Source: CBDDBK01 sp965225715 | Lineage (GTDB): Bacteria > Bacteroidota > Bacteroidia > Cytophagales > Flammeovirgaceae | NCBI GenBank assembly: GCA_965225715.1 | Contig: CBDDBK010000002.1 | Coordinates: forward strand, 1,116,001-1,180,000 | Length of the DNA stretch: 64,000 nucleotides | Reading direction: 5' to 3' | In this document: piece after piece, positions 8,658 through 18,009 of the stretch | Layout of the letters: each line of letters starts with the position of its first letter | Position numbering within the stretch: position 1 is the first letter of the stretch | Made by a program: the position numbers and the translations under genes | Notes under the pieces: model-generated | The model's database searches: none | The model's input: the letters and a program-made list of their open reading frames with translations, nothing else | Told to the model about the DNA's origin: nothing

Positions 8658-8771
8658 ATGGGACATATAACAGAGCCAAAAGGAATTGACTTCTTGATTA
8701 AAAGTCCTCCCTTAACTCAAAAAGAACGAAAAGCGTTAAGCAAGTTCATAAAAATACCAATACTTCGGTAA
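8658..8771 (+). CDS. Small ORF of 37 residues, possibly truncated
   Basis: It reads MGHITEPKGIDFLIKSPPLT and continues QKERKALSKFIKIPILR before a TAA. The N-terminal part resembles short conserved ORFs of Bacteroidota that I recall only vaguely (MxHITEPKGVDF type). Its last codons run into the inferred rearrangement junction at about 8770, so it is likely the front piece of a longer small protein. No function is known to me. Confidence 0.4.
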   Translation: MGHITEPKGIDFLIKSPPLTQKERKALSKFIKIPILR

Positions 8772-8967
8772 AAAGTTATAAATAATTGATTTTGGTGCCT
8801 AATATGGTTGCCAAAAATGGACTCATAACAAATTGCCAGAACAGGTAAAAAATTCTTGTTTCTATGTTCAAAATCTTCTAAATAAACGGCTTGAGTAGTA
8901 TAATTTTTAGAAGGAAAATGTAAAAAGTTAAAACCTTTTGGCACAATTTCTTGAAAAGGGATATGAC
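8770..8967 (-). pseudogene. lnt: Fragment of apolipoprotein N-acyltransferase (catalytic-cysteine region)
   Basis: Read on the minus strand, this piece gives HIPFQEIVPKGFNFLHFPSK, then a variable stretch and FLPVLAICYESIFGNHIR, ending NQLFITF. ICYE is the hallmark around the catalytic Cys of the nitrilase-like domain of Lnt, which adds the third acyl chain to lipoproteins. The homology stops abruptly at 8770 and, upstream, at a dispersed repeat starting at 8966; the membrane domain is absent. The missing following part is found fused to a lipoprotein at 41.11-41.44 kb on the other strand. Confidence 0.7.
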
Positions 8968-9056
8968 AGCAATGCTATTTTATTTTGCGAGATGTCCGGT
9001 TTCAATATAAATGAATTAAAATTCTAAAAAATCCTTTTTCAAGTGATGTGACTATA
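8966..9056 (-). repeat. Dispersed repeat, copy 4
   Basis: Reverse orientation, complete: begins AGCAATGCTATTTTATTTTG and ends CAAGTGATGTGACTATA. It borders the lnt fragment. Confidence 0.8.
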
Positions 9057-9195
9057 TTTACTAAAATAAAAAAGACATTTCTATAGTATTGATATTCACT
9101 ACTTTAAAACTGTTTTACCTTTAGAATGAAAATTTTTAACTTGCAAAATAACCTAGTTTTAGATATTTTCTTAATTTTATCATTACTTGTGTAAA

Positions 9196-10461
9196 CTAAG
9201 TAACAATTAAACGTTCTTTATTTCTATAAACTCCTGAACTCAACCTCTCAGCAACACTATCGAAGGCTTCAAGTGTTTTTTCTACATCGGCTTTTGTATG
9301 TGAAGCTGTTGGGATCAAACGAAGCATAATAACATTTTTAGGTACAACAGGATAGACAACCACAGAGCAAAAAATATTACAGTTTTCTCGTAAATCTTGG
9401 GTCAAATAAACCACTTCATTAAGATCTATTTCTAAAGAATTTTTCCCTCCACTAAATAATACCGGTGTTACTGGTGTTTGGGTGCTGCTTAAGGTATAAC
9501 CTCTACTAAGCAAGCCATTTTGTAAAATACGTGCAATTTCCCAAAGTTTGGCTTTTAATTCTGGGCAAGTTTGAAGCATTTCCAAACGTTTTATACCGCT
9601 TTCTACAAAAACAGAAGGTAATGTTTTTGCAAATATTTGAGAACGTGTATTATATCTTAAATATTCTATAACTTGTTTATTGCTTGAAGCAAAAGCACCT
9701 ATACTTGCCATTGCTTTTGCGAAGGTAGAGAAATAAACATCTATTTTGTCCATAACACCTTGGTGTTCATGTGTTCCTGCACCAGTTTTACCCATTACCC
9801 CAAAACCATGAGCATCATCAAGGAGAATTCTAAAATTATATTTTTGTTTCAATTCTACAATTTCTTGTAAGTTTCCCATTTCACCCAACATTCCAAAAAC
9901 TCCTTCGGTAATAAGTAGAATAGCACCTCCTGTTTTTTTAGTGAGTTGCGTAGCTCTTTGAAGTTGCTGTTGACAGCTTTCTATAGTATTATGATTATAA
10001 ACAAAGCGTTTACCCAGATGCATACGCAAACCATCTATGATACAAGCGTGACACTCTGAATCATAAACTGCTACATCTTTACGATCTAATAAGGCATCTA
10101 TTATTGACATAATACCTTGATAGCCATAATTTAAAACAATAGTATCTTCTTTTTTAACAAAATGGCTTAAATGATCTTCAAAAGTTTCTATTAAATCAGA
10201 ATTGCCTGACATCATACGAGAGCCCATAGGATAAGCAAGTCCATATTTTTTAGCTGCTTTTTCGTCAAAATCCCTAATAACTGGGTGATTAGCCAAACCT
10301 AAGTAATCATTTAAACTCCAATTTAAGACTTTTTTCCCATTAAAAGTCATGTGAGGTCCAATGCTTCCTTTTAATTTTGGAAAGGCGTAATAGCCATGTG
10401 CAGTTTTAGAATGTTTGCCTAAAGGACCCCTATCTAGTAAAAGTTTATCAAATAAATCCAT
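9196..10461 (-). CDS. Alpha-oxoamine synthase: serine palmitoyltransferase / cysteate acyltransferase-like
   Basis: This PLP enzyme of 421 residues joins an amino acid to an acyl-CoA with loss of CO2. The PLP lysine is K249 in STFAKAMASIGAF, with the cofactor-ring contacts in LLDDAHGFG (about 213-221). In Bacteroidota the close relatives make 3-ketosphinganine or, from cysteate, the capnine base of sulfonolipids; they are often misannotated as 2-amino-3-ketobutyrate CoA ligase. The long C-terminus after PTASHTKADVEKTLEAFD is typical. Sequence alone does not settle serine versus cysteate. The gene is separate from the next gene by 41 bases and may share its transcript. Confidence 0.85.
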   Translation of the reverse strand: MDLFDKLLLDRGPLGKHSKTAHGYYAFPKLKGSIGPHMTFNGKKVLNWSLNDYLGLANHPVIRDFDEKAAKKYGLAYPMGSRMMSGNSDLIETFEDHLSHFVKKEDTIVLNYGYQGIMSIIDALLDRKDVAVYDSECHACIIDGLRMHLGKRFVYNHNTIESCQQQLQRATQLTKKTGGAILLITEGVFGMLGEMGNLQEIVELKQKYNFRILLDDAHGFGVMGKTGAGTHEHQGVMDKIDVYFSTFAKAMASIGAFASSNKQVIEYLRYNTRSQIFAKTLPSVFVESGIKRLEMLQTCPELKAKLWEIARILQNGLLSRGYTLSSTQTPVTPVLFSGGKNSLEIDLNEVVYLTQDLRENCNIFCSVVVYPVVPKNVIMLRLIPTASHTKADVEKTLEAFDSVAERLSSGVYRNKERLIVT

Positions 10462-10502
10462 TTTTAATGATTAAATAATACAATTGTAAAAAGTCATTGA
10501 TT

Positions 10503-11150
10503 TTAGTTTAAAACAGTGGCTAATACTGCTTCGTATTTTTGCAACTTACCGTTGTTAAATAATTTTAAGCCATCATCGTTATTTAGTTGAATATCAGGAC
10601 ATTTTATAGCTCCAGTACAATGGTATCTTGCCTCACATCTTAGCTCTATTTTACGTTGTAAAACGGGATTTGAAAGTTCTATAATATGACCTCTATATGG
10701 GCTTTTAAAAGGTACAAAAGCAACACCTTGACTTGTAACATTTCCAGGAAACCCAGCATAAATTGTATCTATTTTATATTGAAAAGGGCCTTGCCTAAGC
10801 TCTTGCATTTTTCTAATTTCTTGACTCAATCTATGACTTAAATCAAGATCTTTTAAAGCTATAGTGAGTTCAAAATCATTAAGATCATAAACTTGATGTT
10901 TTTGCCTTAGCCAACTTAAAGTCCCTGATTTGGAAAAGTTTTTGCTGAACAGTTTTTCCAAAAAAATTTCATGATCAATCTTATCGGCTTCCAAATTAAG
11001 ATTCAAATTTAAATGACCATAACCAATCTGAATATTTGTTTTCTTTAAAGAACTTTGAAAACCATAATTTACCAATAAAACACCTATTGTAAATCCAAAT
11101 AAAAGTACAATAATGTATTTAATAAAATTTGGTATATGAATATCAGGCAT
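10503..11150 (-). CDS. Membrane-anchored protein of unknown function
   Basis: I do not recognise the family. The 215-residue protein has one N-terminal membrane segment (about residues 11-30, YIIVLLFGFTIGVLLVNYGF) and an outside domain that looks mixed alpha/beta, with three cysteines close together near the end (CEARYHCTGAIKC). It lies directly upstream of the acyltransferase gene on the same strand, 41 bases away, so co-transcription is likely and a link to envelope lipid synthesis is possible but unsupported by sequence. Confidence 0.65.
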   Translation of the reverse strand: MPDIHIPNFIKYIIVLLFGFTIGVLLVNYGFQSSLKKTNIQIGYGHLNLNLNLEADKIDHEIFLEKLFSKNFSKSGTLSWLRQKHQVYDLNDFELTIALKDLDLSHRLSQEIRKMQELRQGPFQYKIDTIYAGFPGNVTSQGVAFVPFKSPYRGHIIELSNPVLQRKIELRCEARYHCTGAIKCPDIQLNNDDGLKLFNNGKLQKYEAVLATVLN

Positions 11151-11244
11151 AACTAAATTTAGCTAAAGAACACGGCAAAATTATTTAATTTTATCCGAAT
11201 ATATGATAGTTTCATTGAAAAATAAAAGGTTTTATTTTTCAATT

Positions 11245-11335
11245 TATAGCAGTGTTATTATTATTTCAGAAATGTTCATTGTTAATATCAATGACTTAAA
11301 TATCTAAAAATCCTTTTTCAAATGATGTAGCATAA
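11245..11335 (-). repeat. Dispersed repeat, copy 5
   Basis: Reverse orientation, complete; starts TATAGCAGTGTTATTATTAT and keeps the core TATCAATGACTTAAATATC. Confidence 0.75.
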
Positions 11336-11410
11336 ATATACTATTAATTTAAAGTTATAACTATTTTAAATATTTTGATTCAAGAGGTTAATAGAGCAAT
11401 ACTATTTTTA

Positions 11411-11475
11411 TAGAGGTATTTAAATTATTGACAATAAAAAACATTCTCTCTTTATTATTTAATAGCAAGGCTATG
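11411..11475 (+). repeat. Dispersed repeat, copy 6 (5' truncated)
   Basis: Forward orientation, second subfamily: TTGACAATAAAAAACATTCT followed by the end AATAGCAAGGCTATG. Confidence 0.6.
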
Positions 11476-11621
11476 GTAATTAAGAAAATTATAATTTTGA
11501 AAATTAATATGTTAAACGATAGAATCATAAATATTTAATTATCAATATATTAAAAATATTTACTAAACTATTGTATAAATAAAAAGAAACATCAAATAAA
11601 TTTTATTTTAATTTCAGTTTT

Positions 11622-12899
11622 TCACATGTTGCTATATAAATAATCAATGATTTTTAAGCTAGCACCCTGATGACTATCTAAATATTTTTTAATTTGACTG
11701 GCAATTAAGTTTCTTAATTTAGCTTCTGTATATAGTTTATATACTCTTTTTTTAAATTCTTTTTTATTAGAAACTTCAAAAAAAGAGTTGTTAGCTACTA
11801 AATCAATAATTTCATTAAATTTTTGAAATTTTGGACCAACTATAACAGGTATATAATAACTGGCAGGTTCTAAAGTATTATGTAAACCTTTTCCAAATCC
11901 TCCGCCTATATAAGCAAAATCAGCATAAGCATAAAGTGACGATAGTAAGCCAATATTATCAATCAACAAAATATCACAATTTATCAAAAAATCAATTTGT
12001 TGATTTGATTTAGTTGAAAAAAATGAAAAATCTGTTTCGGAATACTTGATTGTTTTTTTATTCTTAAAAAAAGCAGTTATTTTTTTTAAATTAGAAGACG
12101 AAATATCATGAGGAGCAATAATAATTTTTAAAACCTTATCAAAAGTATTTAAAGTTGAAGCGATAACTTTTAAATCGCTTTCCCATACACTTCCTAATAT
12201 AAGAGTTGGTTTATTTTGACAAAATAATTTTACATTATTTAAAGATTTCTTTGTTTTTTTAATTTGTAAAACATTATCTATTCGGGTATCTCCGGCTACA
12301 AAACAATTATCAACATTATATTGATTTAAAAGGCTTTTAGAGTCATTATCTTGCACAAAAATATAATCAATTTTTCTTAGAATATTTAAAAAAACTGCTC
12401 CATAAGTTTTAAAAAAAATAAAGTTTTTTTTAAATACAGCTGAAACAAGAAATACTTTACAAGATGATTCGGTTAATAACTTTAAATGATTAAGCCAAAA
12501 TTCATATTTTATAAGGAAAAAAAGAGAAGGTTTAACTAAATCGATAAATTGGCTTGCCTTTCGATGGCTATCATGAGACATATAAGCTACAAAATCAGCA
12601 TGGATGTAGTTTTTTTGAATATCATAACCACTTGAAGAATAAAATGTTAATAAAATTTTATACGTTTTAAAATTTTTTCTAAAATTTTCTATAAGAGGCC
12701 GAGCCTGTTCAAATTCTCCCAAAGAGGCACAATGAAACCATGCTATAGAATAATTATGTTGATAAAGATTTTTTGATAATTCTGAATAGCTTAGTACCCT
12801 ACCCTCATATAGTTTTTTAGCTTTATAATTAAAAAAATGAGCGCTATAAAGAAGTATTTCATATAAATAAATGAACAGATTGTACAAAAAACCAGTCAT
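11622..12899 (-). CDS. waaA: 3-deoxy-D-manno-octulosonic acid (KDO) transferase
   Basis: WaaA adds KDO from CMP-KDO to lipid A precursor at the inner face of the cytoplasmic membrane. The GT-B N-terminal domain shows WFHCASLGEFEQARPLIE, the family's signature, after an N-terminal membrane anchor (FLYNLFIYLYEILLYSAHFF). The C-terminal domain has IGGGFGKGLHNTLEPA with the expected HNxLEP-type motif. The frame is open to 12950, but those first 17 codons lie inside a dispersed repeat, so I place the start at the ATG at 12899, giving 425 residues, near the family's usual length. The protein is unusually rich in Lys, Asn and Phe. Confidence 0.9.
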   Translation of the reverse strand: MTGFLYNLFIYLYEILLYSAHFFNYKAKKLYEGRVLSYSELSKNLYQHNYSIAWFHCASLGEFEQARPLIENFRKNFKTYKILLTFYSSSGYDIQKNYIHADFVAYMSHDSHRKASQFIDLVKPSLFFLIKYEFWLNHLKLLTESSCKVFLVSAVFKKNFIFFKTYGAVFLNILRKIDYIFVQDNDSKSLLNQYNVDNCFVAGDTRIDNVLQIKKTKKSLNNVKLFCQNKPTLILGSVWESDLKVIASTLNTFDKVLKIIIAPHDISSSNLKKITAFFKNKKTIKYSETDFSFFSTKSNQQIDFLINCDILLIDNIGLLSSLYAYADFAYIGGGFGKGLHNTLEPASYYIPVIVGPKFQKFNEIIDLVANNSFFEVSNKKEFKKRVYKLYTEAKLRNLIASQIKKYLDSHQGASLKIIDYLYSNM

Positions 12900-12902
12900 A
12901 TT

Positions 12903-13002
12903 TATAGCTATACTATTAAAGATAAGGAGAGAATATCTTTTCATTATCAACCAATGACTTTAAATATTTAAAAAATCCTTTTTCTATTTGAAATGGCTAT
13001 AA
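12903..13002 (-). repeat. Dispersed repeat, copy 7
   Basis: Reverse orientation, second subfamily with GGAGAGAATATC. It lies directly upstream of waaA and creates a false 5' extension of that frame. Confidence 0.75.
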
Positions 13003-13011
13003 TCTAAGACT

Positions 13012-13575
13012 TCAAAGTGTCATAATATCTTTTTCTTTCTCTTCGACAATATTTCCAATTTGAGCTATAGCAGTATTGGTTAATTTTTGAACCTCTTGTT
13101 CGTTGTCTTTAACTAAGTCTTCAGGAGTACCTTTTTTTTGAAGTTTTTTTAAACCATCATTAGCATCTTTTCGAATATTTCGAACACCTATTTTTGCCTC
13201 TTCACCTTTTTGTCTAATTTGTTTAGCCAATTCTTTCCGTCTTTCTTCAGTAATTTGAGGAAAAGTTAGCACAATAGAATCGCCATTATTTTGAGGGTTA
13301 GCTCCTAAGTCACTATCTCTAAGTATTTTTTCGATCTCAGATATTAAATCTTTCTCCCACGGATTAATACTCAACGTTCGGGCATCCATGCTGTTAATAG
13401 ATGCGGTTTGACTAATTGGGGTCAGATTACCGTAGTAATCAATCTTTATATCGTCAAGTATACTTGATGTAATTCTACCTGCTCTTATTTTTGTCAGTTG
13501 CTGTTTTAAAAAAGCATTATTTTTTTGCATTTTATCTTCAACATCTTCCAATAATATTAAAATTTCCTCTTCCAT
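13012..13575 (-). CDS. frr: Ribosome recycling factor
   Basis: RRF splits the post-termination ribosome together with EF-G. The 187-residue length and the helical-bundle motifs (KIRAGRITSSILDDIKIDYYG, split here as KIRAGR and then the domain II PISQTASINSMDART) are standard, as is RRKELAKQIRQKGEEAKIGV-type sequence in the C-terminal helix. The ATG at 13575 gives MEEEILILLEDVEDKMQK. It usually follows pyrH; here pyrH is not adjacent, and a 648-base gap lies upstream. Confidence 0.95.
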   Translation of the reverse strand: MEEEILILLEDVEDKMQKNNAFLKQQLTKIRAGRITSSILDDIKIDYYGNLTPISQTASINSMDARTLSINPWEKDLISEIEKILRDSDLGANPQNNGDSIVLTFPQITEERRKELAKQIRQKGEEAKIGVRNIRKDANDGLKKLQKKGTPEDLVKDNEQEVQKLTNTAIAQIGNIVEEKEKDIMTL

Positions 13576-14223
13576 TGATATTTTATAGTTAAATAGTAAA
13601 ATAAAATGATGATCTAATTTGTTTAATCTTAAGAAAATCTTTAATTATCTAACAAGCCTAAAAAAACTATGCTATAAATTACCAATAGTTCATAAACTGT
13701 TATAACTTAATTTTTTAAACTAAAGGAAATTAGGGGGTGACTCACTTAAATATAAATAATAAATATGATTATAATTAAGATAGCACAAAAATACATGAAT
13801 TAAATGATTTAATTCTAATATTAGGAAAAAAAATTAAGAACTAGCTAAGTTTAGGAATCCTATACAATTTAGCTTTCGATCAGTCATACACATAAATAAA
13901 CCCAAGTTGATTCTTTTTGCTTCTAATAAAAGTTCAAAACTTATATAGTTTTAAAGTCTTGTAATAGTTCTGTTTAGCTCTAAGATGTATAAAGGCTAAT
14001 GATAATTTTACTTTTTAGAAGTTTAGAAGTGTTATTATCATTTTTTGTAATATCTTTGAAACCGGACCTAATGCAATAAAATATTTTATAGCATTATTAT
14101 TATCTTCATTTTTAAAGAATTATATGCTAAAAATAATATCATACTTTTTAAAATACCACCTAAAAAAAATAATAGAAACAATTTATTTTAACCAAACATC
14201 AACAACTTAGTAGTTTTTTATAT
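13576..14223. other. Long intergenic region between frr and DUF6580 gene
   Basis: Divergent gap with no supported gene. A worn partial copy of the dispersed repeat is seen at about 14050-14097. The remainder is AT-rich and featureless to my eye. Confidence 0.5.
14050..14097 (+). repeat. Dispersed repeat, copy 8 (worn fragment)
   Basis: TTGAAACCGGAC and ATAAAAT followed by ATAGCATT match the right half of copy 4 in forward orientation. Confidence 0.4.
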
Positions 14224-14799
14224 ATGAAAAAAATAAATTTACAATTTGGATTTTTAGTTTTACTAATTGTTTTATTGGCTTTAAGTCGTATGCTACCTCA
14301 TCCACTTAATTTTTCACCTTTAGTAGCTATGGGACTTTTTGGAGCAGCTCATTTTGCAAAACGTTGGCAGGCTTTTTTAATTCCTATCGTCGCGGCTTGG
14401 GCAAGCGATTTATTTATTAATAATGTACTTTACAGTCAATATTATCCAACTTTTGTTTGGTTTTATGAAGGTTTTTATTGGCAGTATGGGACATATTTAC
14501 TTATTATTTTATTAGGTACTTGGTATTTTAAAAATAATATATCTATTCCCAAAGTTTTGGGCGGGGTTTTTGGATCAGGGCTTATTTTTTATCTTTTTTC
14601 TAATTTTGGAGTTTGGCTAACCACAACTCTTTACCCACTCAATTTTTCAGGTTTAATAATTTGTTATACAGCAGGTTTACCTTTTTATAAAAGCACATTA
14701 GCAGGTGATTTATTCTATTCCACACTCTTATTTGGGAGCTATTATTTAATCCAACGTTTTTTTCCTTTTTTCAGATTGAAACACATACATTATGTTTGA
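14224..14799 (+). CDS. DUF6580-type multi-pass membrane protein
   Basis: The 191-residue protein has about five to six hydrophobic segments and the conserved N-terminal pattern SRMLPHPLNFSPLVAMGLFG followed by FAKRWQAFLIPIVAAWASDL. This fits the DUF6580 family of putative transport proteins of Bacteroidota, which resembles substrate-binding subunits of ECF transporters; the substrate is unknown. The ATG at 14224 is immediately preceded by AT-rich sequence without a Shine-Dalgarno site, normal for this phylum. It stands alone on the plus strand. Confidence 0.7.
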   Translation: MKKINLQFGFLVLLIVLLALSRMLPHPLNFSPLVAMGLFGAAHFAKRWQAFLIPIVAAWASDLFINNVLYSQYYPTFVWFYEGFYWQYGTYLLIILLGTWYFKNNISIPKVLGGVFGSGLIFYLFSNFGVWLTTTLYPLNFSGLIICYTAGLPFYKSTLAGDLFYSTLLFGSYYLIQRFFPFFRLKHIHYV

Positions 14800-14864
14800 G
14801 ATCTAGGATACATAACAAAATTTTTTACAAAGCCTATTTTTGAATATCATCTAATTTATACAAT

Positions 14865-16154
14865 ATGAATAATATTAAGTATTCTTTTTTTTTCCTTTTT
14901 TCAATATTTTTTTTACAAGCCTAAGATATTGATTATAAAGGGTTTGAAAATATTACTACGCTGGGTGTTGCAACAGGTTTGAACGGAGATGTTTATGTCT
15001 CTGGACGATTTACTGGTCAAATTACACTTGCTGGTCGAATTCTAAATGCTTCAGGAACAGATATTTTTGTTTTAAAATTGAATTCTCAAGGTCAAGAACT
15101 TTGGGTTGTACAAGGTGGCACTCAAGCTGATGCTCGTATTACGGTTGACGCTGGCGCTAGTCTTTATGTCATGGGGCAGTTTCCACCTGGAGGTGTAGGA
15201 GAGACACTCCCTTTTAATGACCGTTTTGGTACTGAACAAACATTAACTTTTCAATATAGTATACGTGAAGACTTATTTTACTGGAAGTTAGATTCGGCGG
15301 GTAGACATGTTTATTTGAGGCGTTTGGGGAGTTTACAAAGTAATGAGAGTTTAGGCTACTTGACTGCTAAAGATACTTTCATATATTTCTCTATTTTTAC
15401 AGGGATAGTATCGAGATATCGAGCAATACCAATTGGGCTACAGGAAGATTAAATTCTGATTCTCTTGAAATTTCATAAAGAAATTAATGTTAACCTTCGT
15501 ATGAAATCTTACATATTAGGAGAGCAAGGTAGTTCTTGGGATGTAGATGGTATACAACTATGTTGGGATATCGGAATAAATTATAATCAAGGTGTAATTC
15601 CTTCAAATCCAACAGACATCAATATATCTAATAGTAGTTTAGCTGAAAATCAGCCTATTGGTACTTTTATAGGACTTTTAACCGCCACTGATCCGGATAC
15701 ACAAAATGGATTTACCTATACGGTTTCCGATAATCAAAATTTCAGAATTAGTCAAGATTCTTTATATTCTAATGTGATTTTTGATTTTGAAAGCCAGTCT
15801 AGTTATTCTATTGATATAACAGTAACTGACCCAGACAGCCAGAGTTATTCTAAAAGTTTTAACATTACCATTACAGATATTGATGAAAACCAAACGGTTA
15901 CAGCTTTACCAAATAATATCTTAAATCAAGAATTTATTTTATTTCCAAATCCAGCAACAGAAAGTATTAGAATAGAAGGTTTTACAAATCAAAATTTCAG
16001 TTTTGAAATCTTGACTGTTCTTGGAGAAGTTGTCAAAAAATATAATAGTCCTCAGAATAAATATGATGTAAGTGACCTACCTAGTGGAATTTATGTCGTA
16101 GTTATAAGATATGAAAATGAAATTGTTGAGACTATAAAATTTATTATAAACTAG
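14865..16154 (+). pseudogene. Decayed secreted T9SS cargo protein (cadherin-like domain, sorting domain)
   Basis: A signal peptide (MNNIKYSFFFLFSIFFLQA) is cut by an in-frame TAA at 14922, where a CAA (Gln) is expected. The same frame then runs to 15452 with beta-propeller-like repeats (NGDVYVSGRFTGQITLAG). Near 15400-15410 the sensible reading shifts frame (DSIEISSNTNWATGRLNS), and a further lesion lies near 15470. The 3' part keeps a cadherin-like repeat (SSLAENQPIGTFIGLLTATD) and a type A T9SS C-terminal sorting domain (FPNPATESI to the end). The gene is dead as read but shows that the lineage used type IX secretion. Confidence 0.8.
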
Positions 16155-16174
16155 GGTTTTTCTGATAATGAGTA

Positions 16175-16205
16175 GAGTAGCTTGATTATTGTATTCAGGC
16201 TACTC
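16175..16205. terminator. Hairpin between convergent genes
   Basis: Stem GAGTAGC / GCTACTC with a 17-base loop, between the convergent ends of the T9SS pseudogene and phoH. A-run on the plus strand follows it; terminator strength is doubtful. Confidence 0.4.
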
Positions 16206-16230
16206 AAAAAAAATAATATTGCTATATCAA

Positions 16231-17184
16231 TCAAGAGCTGGGGCTATCTTTATGGTTATAAGCCTGAATAATTTCTTTGATAATTGGATGACGAACAACA
16301 TCGGTATTATCAAAAAGTACGGTCTTTATGCCTTTAATAGATTTTAAAATGCGGATGGCTTCCATGAGTCCAGATTGTTTCTGTTGGGGAAGGTCGATTT
16401 GAGAAATATCACCTGTAACAACTGTTTTTGAATGTTGTCCAATTCGAGTTAAAAACATTTTCATTTGTCCTTGGGTTGTGTTTTGGGCTTCATCTAAAAT
16501 GATAAAGGCTTGTTTTAAGGTTCTTCCACGCATATAAGCCAAAGGGGCTATATCAATAATTTTTTGTTCGAGATAATATTTTAGTCTTTCGCTTGGAATC
16601 ATTTCACATAAAGCATCATAGATAGGCTGAAGATAAGGATTTACTTTTTCACTCACATCACCGGGTAAAAAACCTAAATGTTCTCCTGTTTCAATAATTG
16701 GGCGAGTGATAATAATTTTCTTTACTTGCTTATTTTTCAAAGCCTTTACCGCTAAGGCAACCGCTACAAAAGTTTTTCCCGTACCAGCAGGACCAACAGC
16801 AAAACAAATAGCATTATTACTAACTGCTTCTATAAGTTGAATATGGTTTTTAGTTTTGGCGCTAATGGGTTTTCCATAGATGTTGTAAATAATTAATGTA
16901 TCAGAATTAAATGGAATAGATAATATTTTATTCGGCTGACTAATATACGTTTTTACCGTTTCAAGATCAATACTTTTATTTTTTTGATAATAGATTATCA
17001 AAGCATTAAGTATTTTATTTATTTTTTCTATCTCTTCGTAAGTGCCTAGCAACTTAATTTGACTACCCCGTACAATAATTTTGGTTTGAGGGAAGGCTTC
17101 ACATATCATGTTGATATGGATATTATTAGCACCAAAAAAATCTATTAAAGAAATATTTTCTAAGTCAACTATTTTTTGATTCAA
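16231..17184 (-). CDS. phoH: PhoH-family ATPase
   Basis: PhoH-like proteins are cytoplasmic P-loop ATPases linked to RNA metabolism. An N-terminal KH-like region (about residues 10-65) precedes the ATPase domain with Walker A GPAGTGKT at 131-138, the conserved TRPIIETGEHLGFLPGD block and Walker B with FIILDEAQN. The 317-residue length is typical. The ATG at 17184 gives MNQKIVDLENISLID. No related gene such as ybeY is next to it here. Confidence 0.93.
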   Translation of the reverse strand: MNQKIVDLENISLIDFFGANNIHINMICEAFPQTKIIVRGSQIKLLGTYEEIEKINKILNALIIYYQKNKSIDLETVKTYISQPNKILSIPFNSDTLIIYNIYGKPISAKTKNHIQLIEAVSNNAICFAVGPAGTGKTFVAVALAVKALKNKQVKKIIITRPIIETGEHLGFLPGDVSEKVNPYLQPIYDALCEMIPSERLKYYLEQKIIDIAPLAYMRGRTLKQAFIILDEAQNTTQGQMKMFLTRIGQHSKTVVTGDISQIDLPQQKQSGLMEAIRILKSIKGIKTVLFDNTDVVRHPIIKEIIQAYNHKDSPSS

Positions 17185-17233
17185 TGAATTTAGATTAGTT
17201 CGTTATTAAAAAAACTCATTTTATTTAATATGG

Positions 17234-17262
17234 TCAAGACAAAAAAAGGATTTTTGTCTTGA
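17234..17262. other. Perfect 12-bp inverted repeat
   Basis: TCAAGACAAAAA / TTTTTGTCTTGA with a 5-base loop, about 50 bases upstream of the phoH start. It could end the transcript of the DUF1232 gene or bind a regulator. Confidence 0.5.
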
Positions 17263-17398
17263 TTTAGAAATTTGTATTAGCTTATTATAAGCAAGTTAAA
17301 AAATAATTATCATTTTTTTCAATTTTTTTGAAGGCTTTTCAAAAGTTTTTATAAGTTCATGAAAAAGTATAAGTTATTGAAAAATGAATACATTTTTA

Positions 17399-17490
17399 TA
17401 TACAGCAATGCTATTATTATTTCAGAAAATTGATTTTCAATATTTAATAATACCTCTAAAATCCTTTTTTAAGCAAAAGCTAAACTATTA
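17399..17490 (-). repeat. Dispersed repeat, copy 9
   Basis: Reverse orientation; begins TATACAGCAATGCTATTATT. Confidence 0.7.
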
Positions 17491-17510
17491 AAAATCAATT
17501 TAATAATTCA

Positions 17511-17912
17511 TTATGAAACCTTATTTTTCCAGTTTTTATATTTTATAATTTCTTTTCTAACAAAATTTAAAGATATATTAAAAACAGCAGCGTCATCAAT
17601 ATAACCCACAAATGGAATAAAATCGGGCAGAGCATCAAAAGGGTTCAAAATATATAATAAAGTTGCGCCAATAGCTGCGATACTATGCCATGGTATAGCC
17701 TTATATTTTCCTTGATAGTAATCTTTTAACATTGAAAATAGAAGCCTAAAATCTTCTATATATGTAGTCAATCTACTCTGATTGGTAAATTTTAATTCTA
17801 GTTTACCAACCTTATCAATAATTTTATTTATATCATTAGGGGTAAATTGTTTTTGTCTTTTATGATATAATTTTTGGGCTTTTTCCTTTGAAAAACTTTT
17901 TATTATTCTCAT
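17511..17912 (-). CDS. YkvA-type DUF1232 protein
   Basis: This 133-residue protein carries the DUF1232 core AIGATLLYILNPFDALPDFI followed by PFVGYIDDAAV, in which the N-P-x-D-x-x-P-D pattern and the later acidic pair are conserved. The first 85 residues are basic and helical. One or two hydrophobic helices suggest membrane association. The function of the family is unknown; members are found near many unrelated genes. It is on the same strand as phoH but separated by a repeat-filled gap. Confidence 0.8.
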   Translation of the reverse strand: MRIIKSFSKEKAQKLYHKRQKQFTPNDINKIIDKVGKLELKFTNQSRLTTYIEDFRLLFSMLKDYYQGKYKAIPWHSIAAIGATLLYILNPFDALPDFIPFVGYIDDAAVFNISLNFVRKEIIKYKNWKNKVS

Positions 17913-17924
17913 TAAAATTTGTTT

Positions 17925-18009
17925 TATAGCTGTTGCATTTGAAAAAGAATTTTTGGAGGTTTTGGGTATTGATTTTAAAAATGATCGTTTCCCAGATGAT
18001 ATTGCTATA
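17925..18009 (+). repeat. Dispersed repeat, copy 10, overlapping the dxs stop codon
   Basis: Forward orientation, from TATAGCTGTTGCATTTG to GATATTGCTATA. Its right terminal repeat supplies the TAG stop of dxs (minus strand). Confidence 0.75.

Larger units (their letters stand above)
11151..11621. other. Intergenic region
   Basis: No gene seen. It carries a short AAAATAAAAGG-TTTTATTTTT hairpin near 11219-11240 and two dispersed repeats in opposite orientation (11245-11335 and 11411-11475). Confidence 0.55.
17185..17510. other. Intergenic region upstream of phoH
   Basis: Holds a perfect hairpin (17234-17262) and a dispersed repeat (17399-17490). No gene. Confidence 0.5.

Noticed and set aside
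8717..8944. A separate small gene on the minus strand
   Set aside because: The readable part is a piece of lnt; the rest after 8770 is out-of-context sequence beyond the break point.
9196..10461. 2-amino-3-ketobutyrate CoA ligase (kbl)
   Set aside because: The AOS fold is shared, but the motif pattern and C-terminus are closer to the Bacteroidota serine palmitoyltransferase-like group, and no threonine dehydrogenase is adjacent.
11622..12950. waaA start at 12950
   Set aside because: The extra 17 codons are dispersed-repeat DNA; the ATG at 12899 gives a normal family N-terminus.
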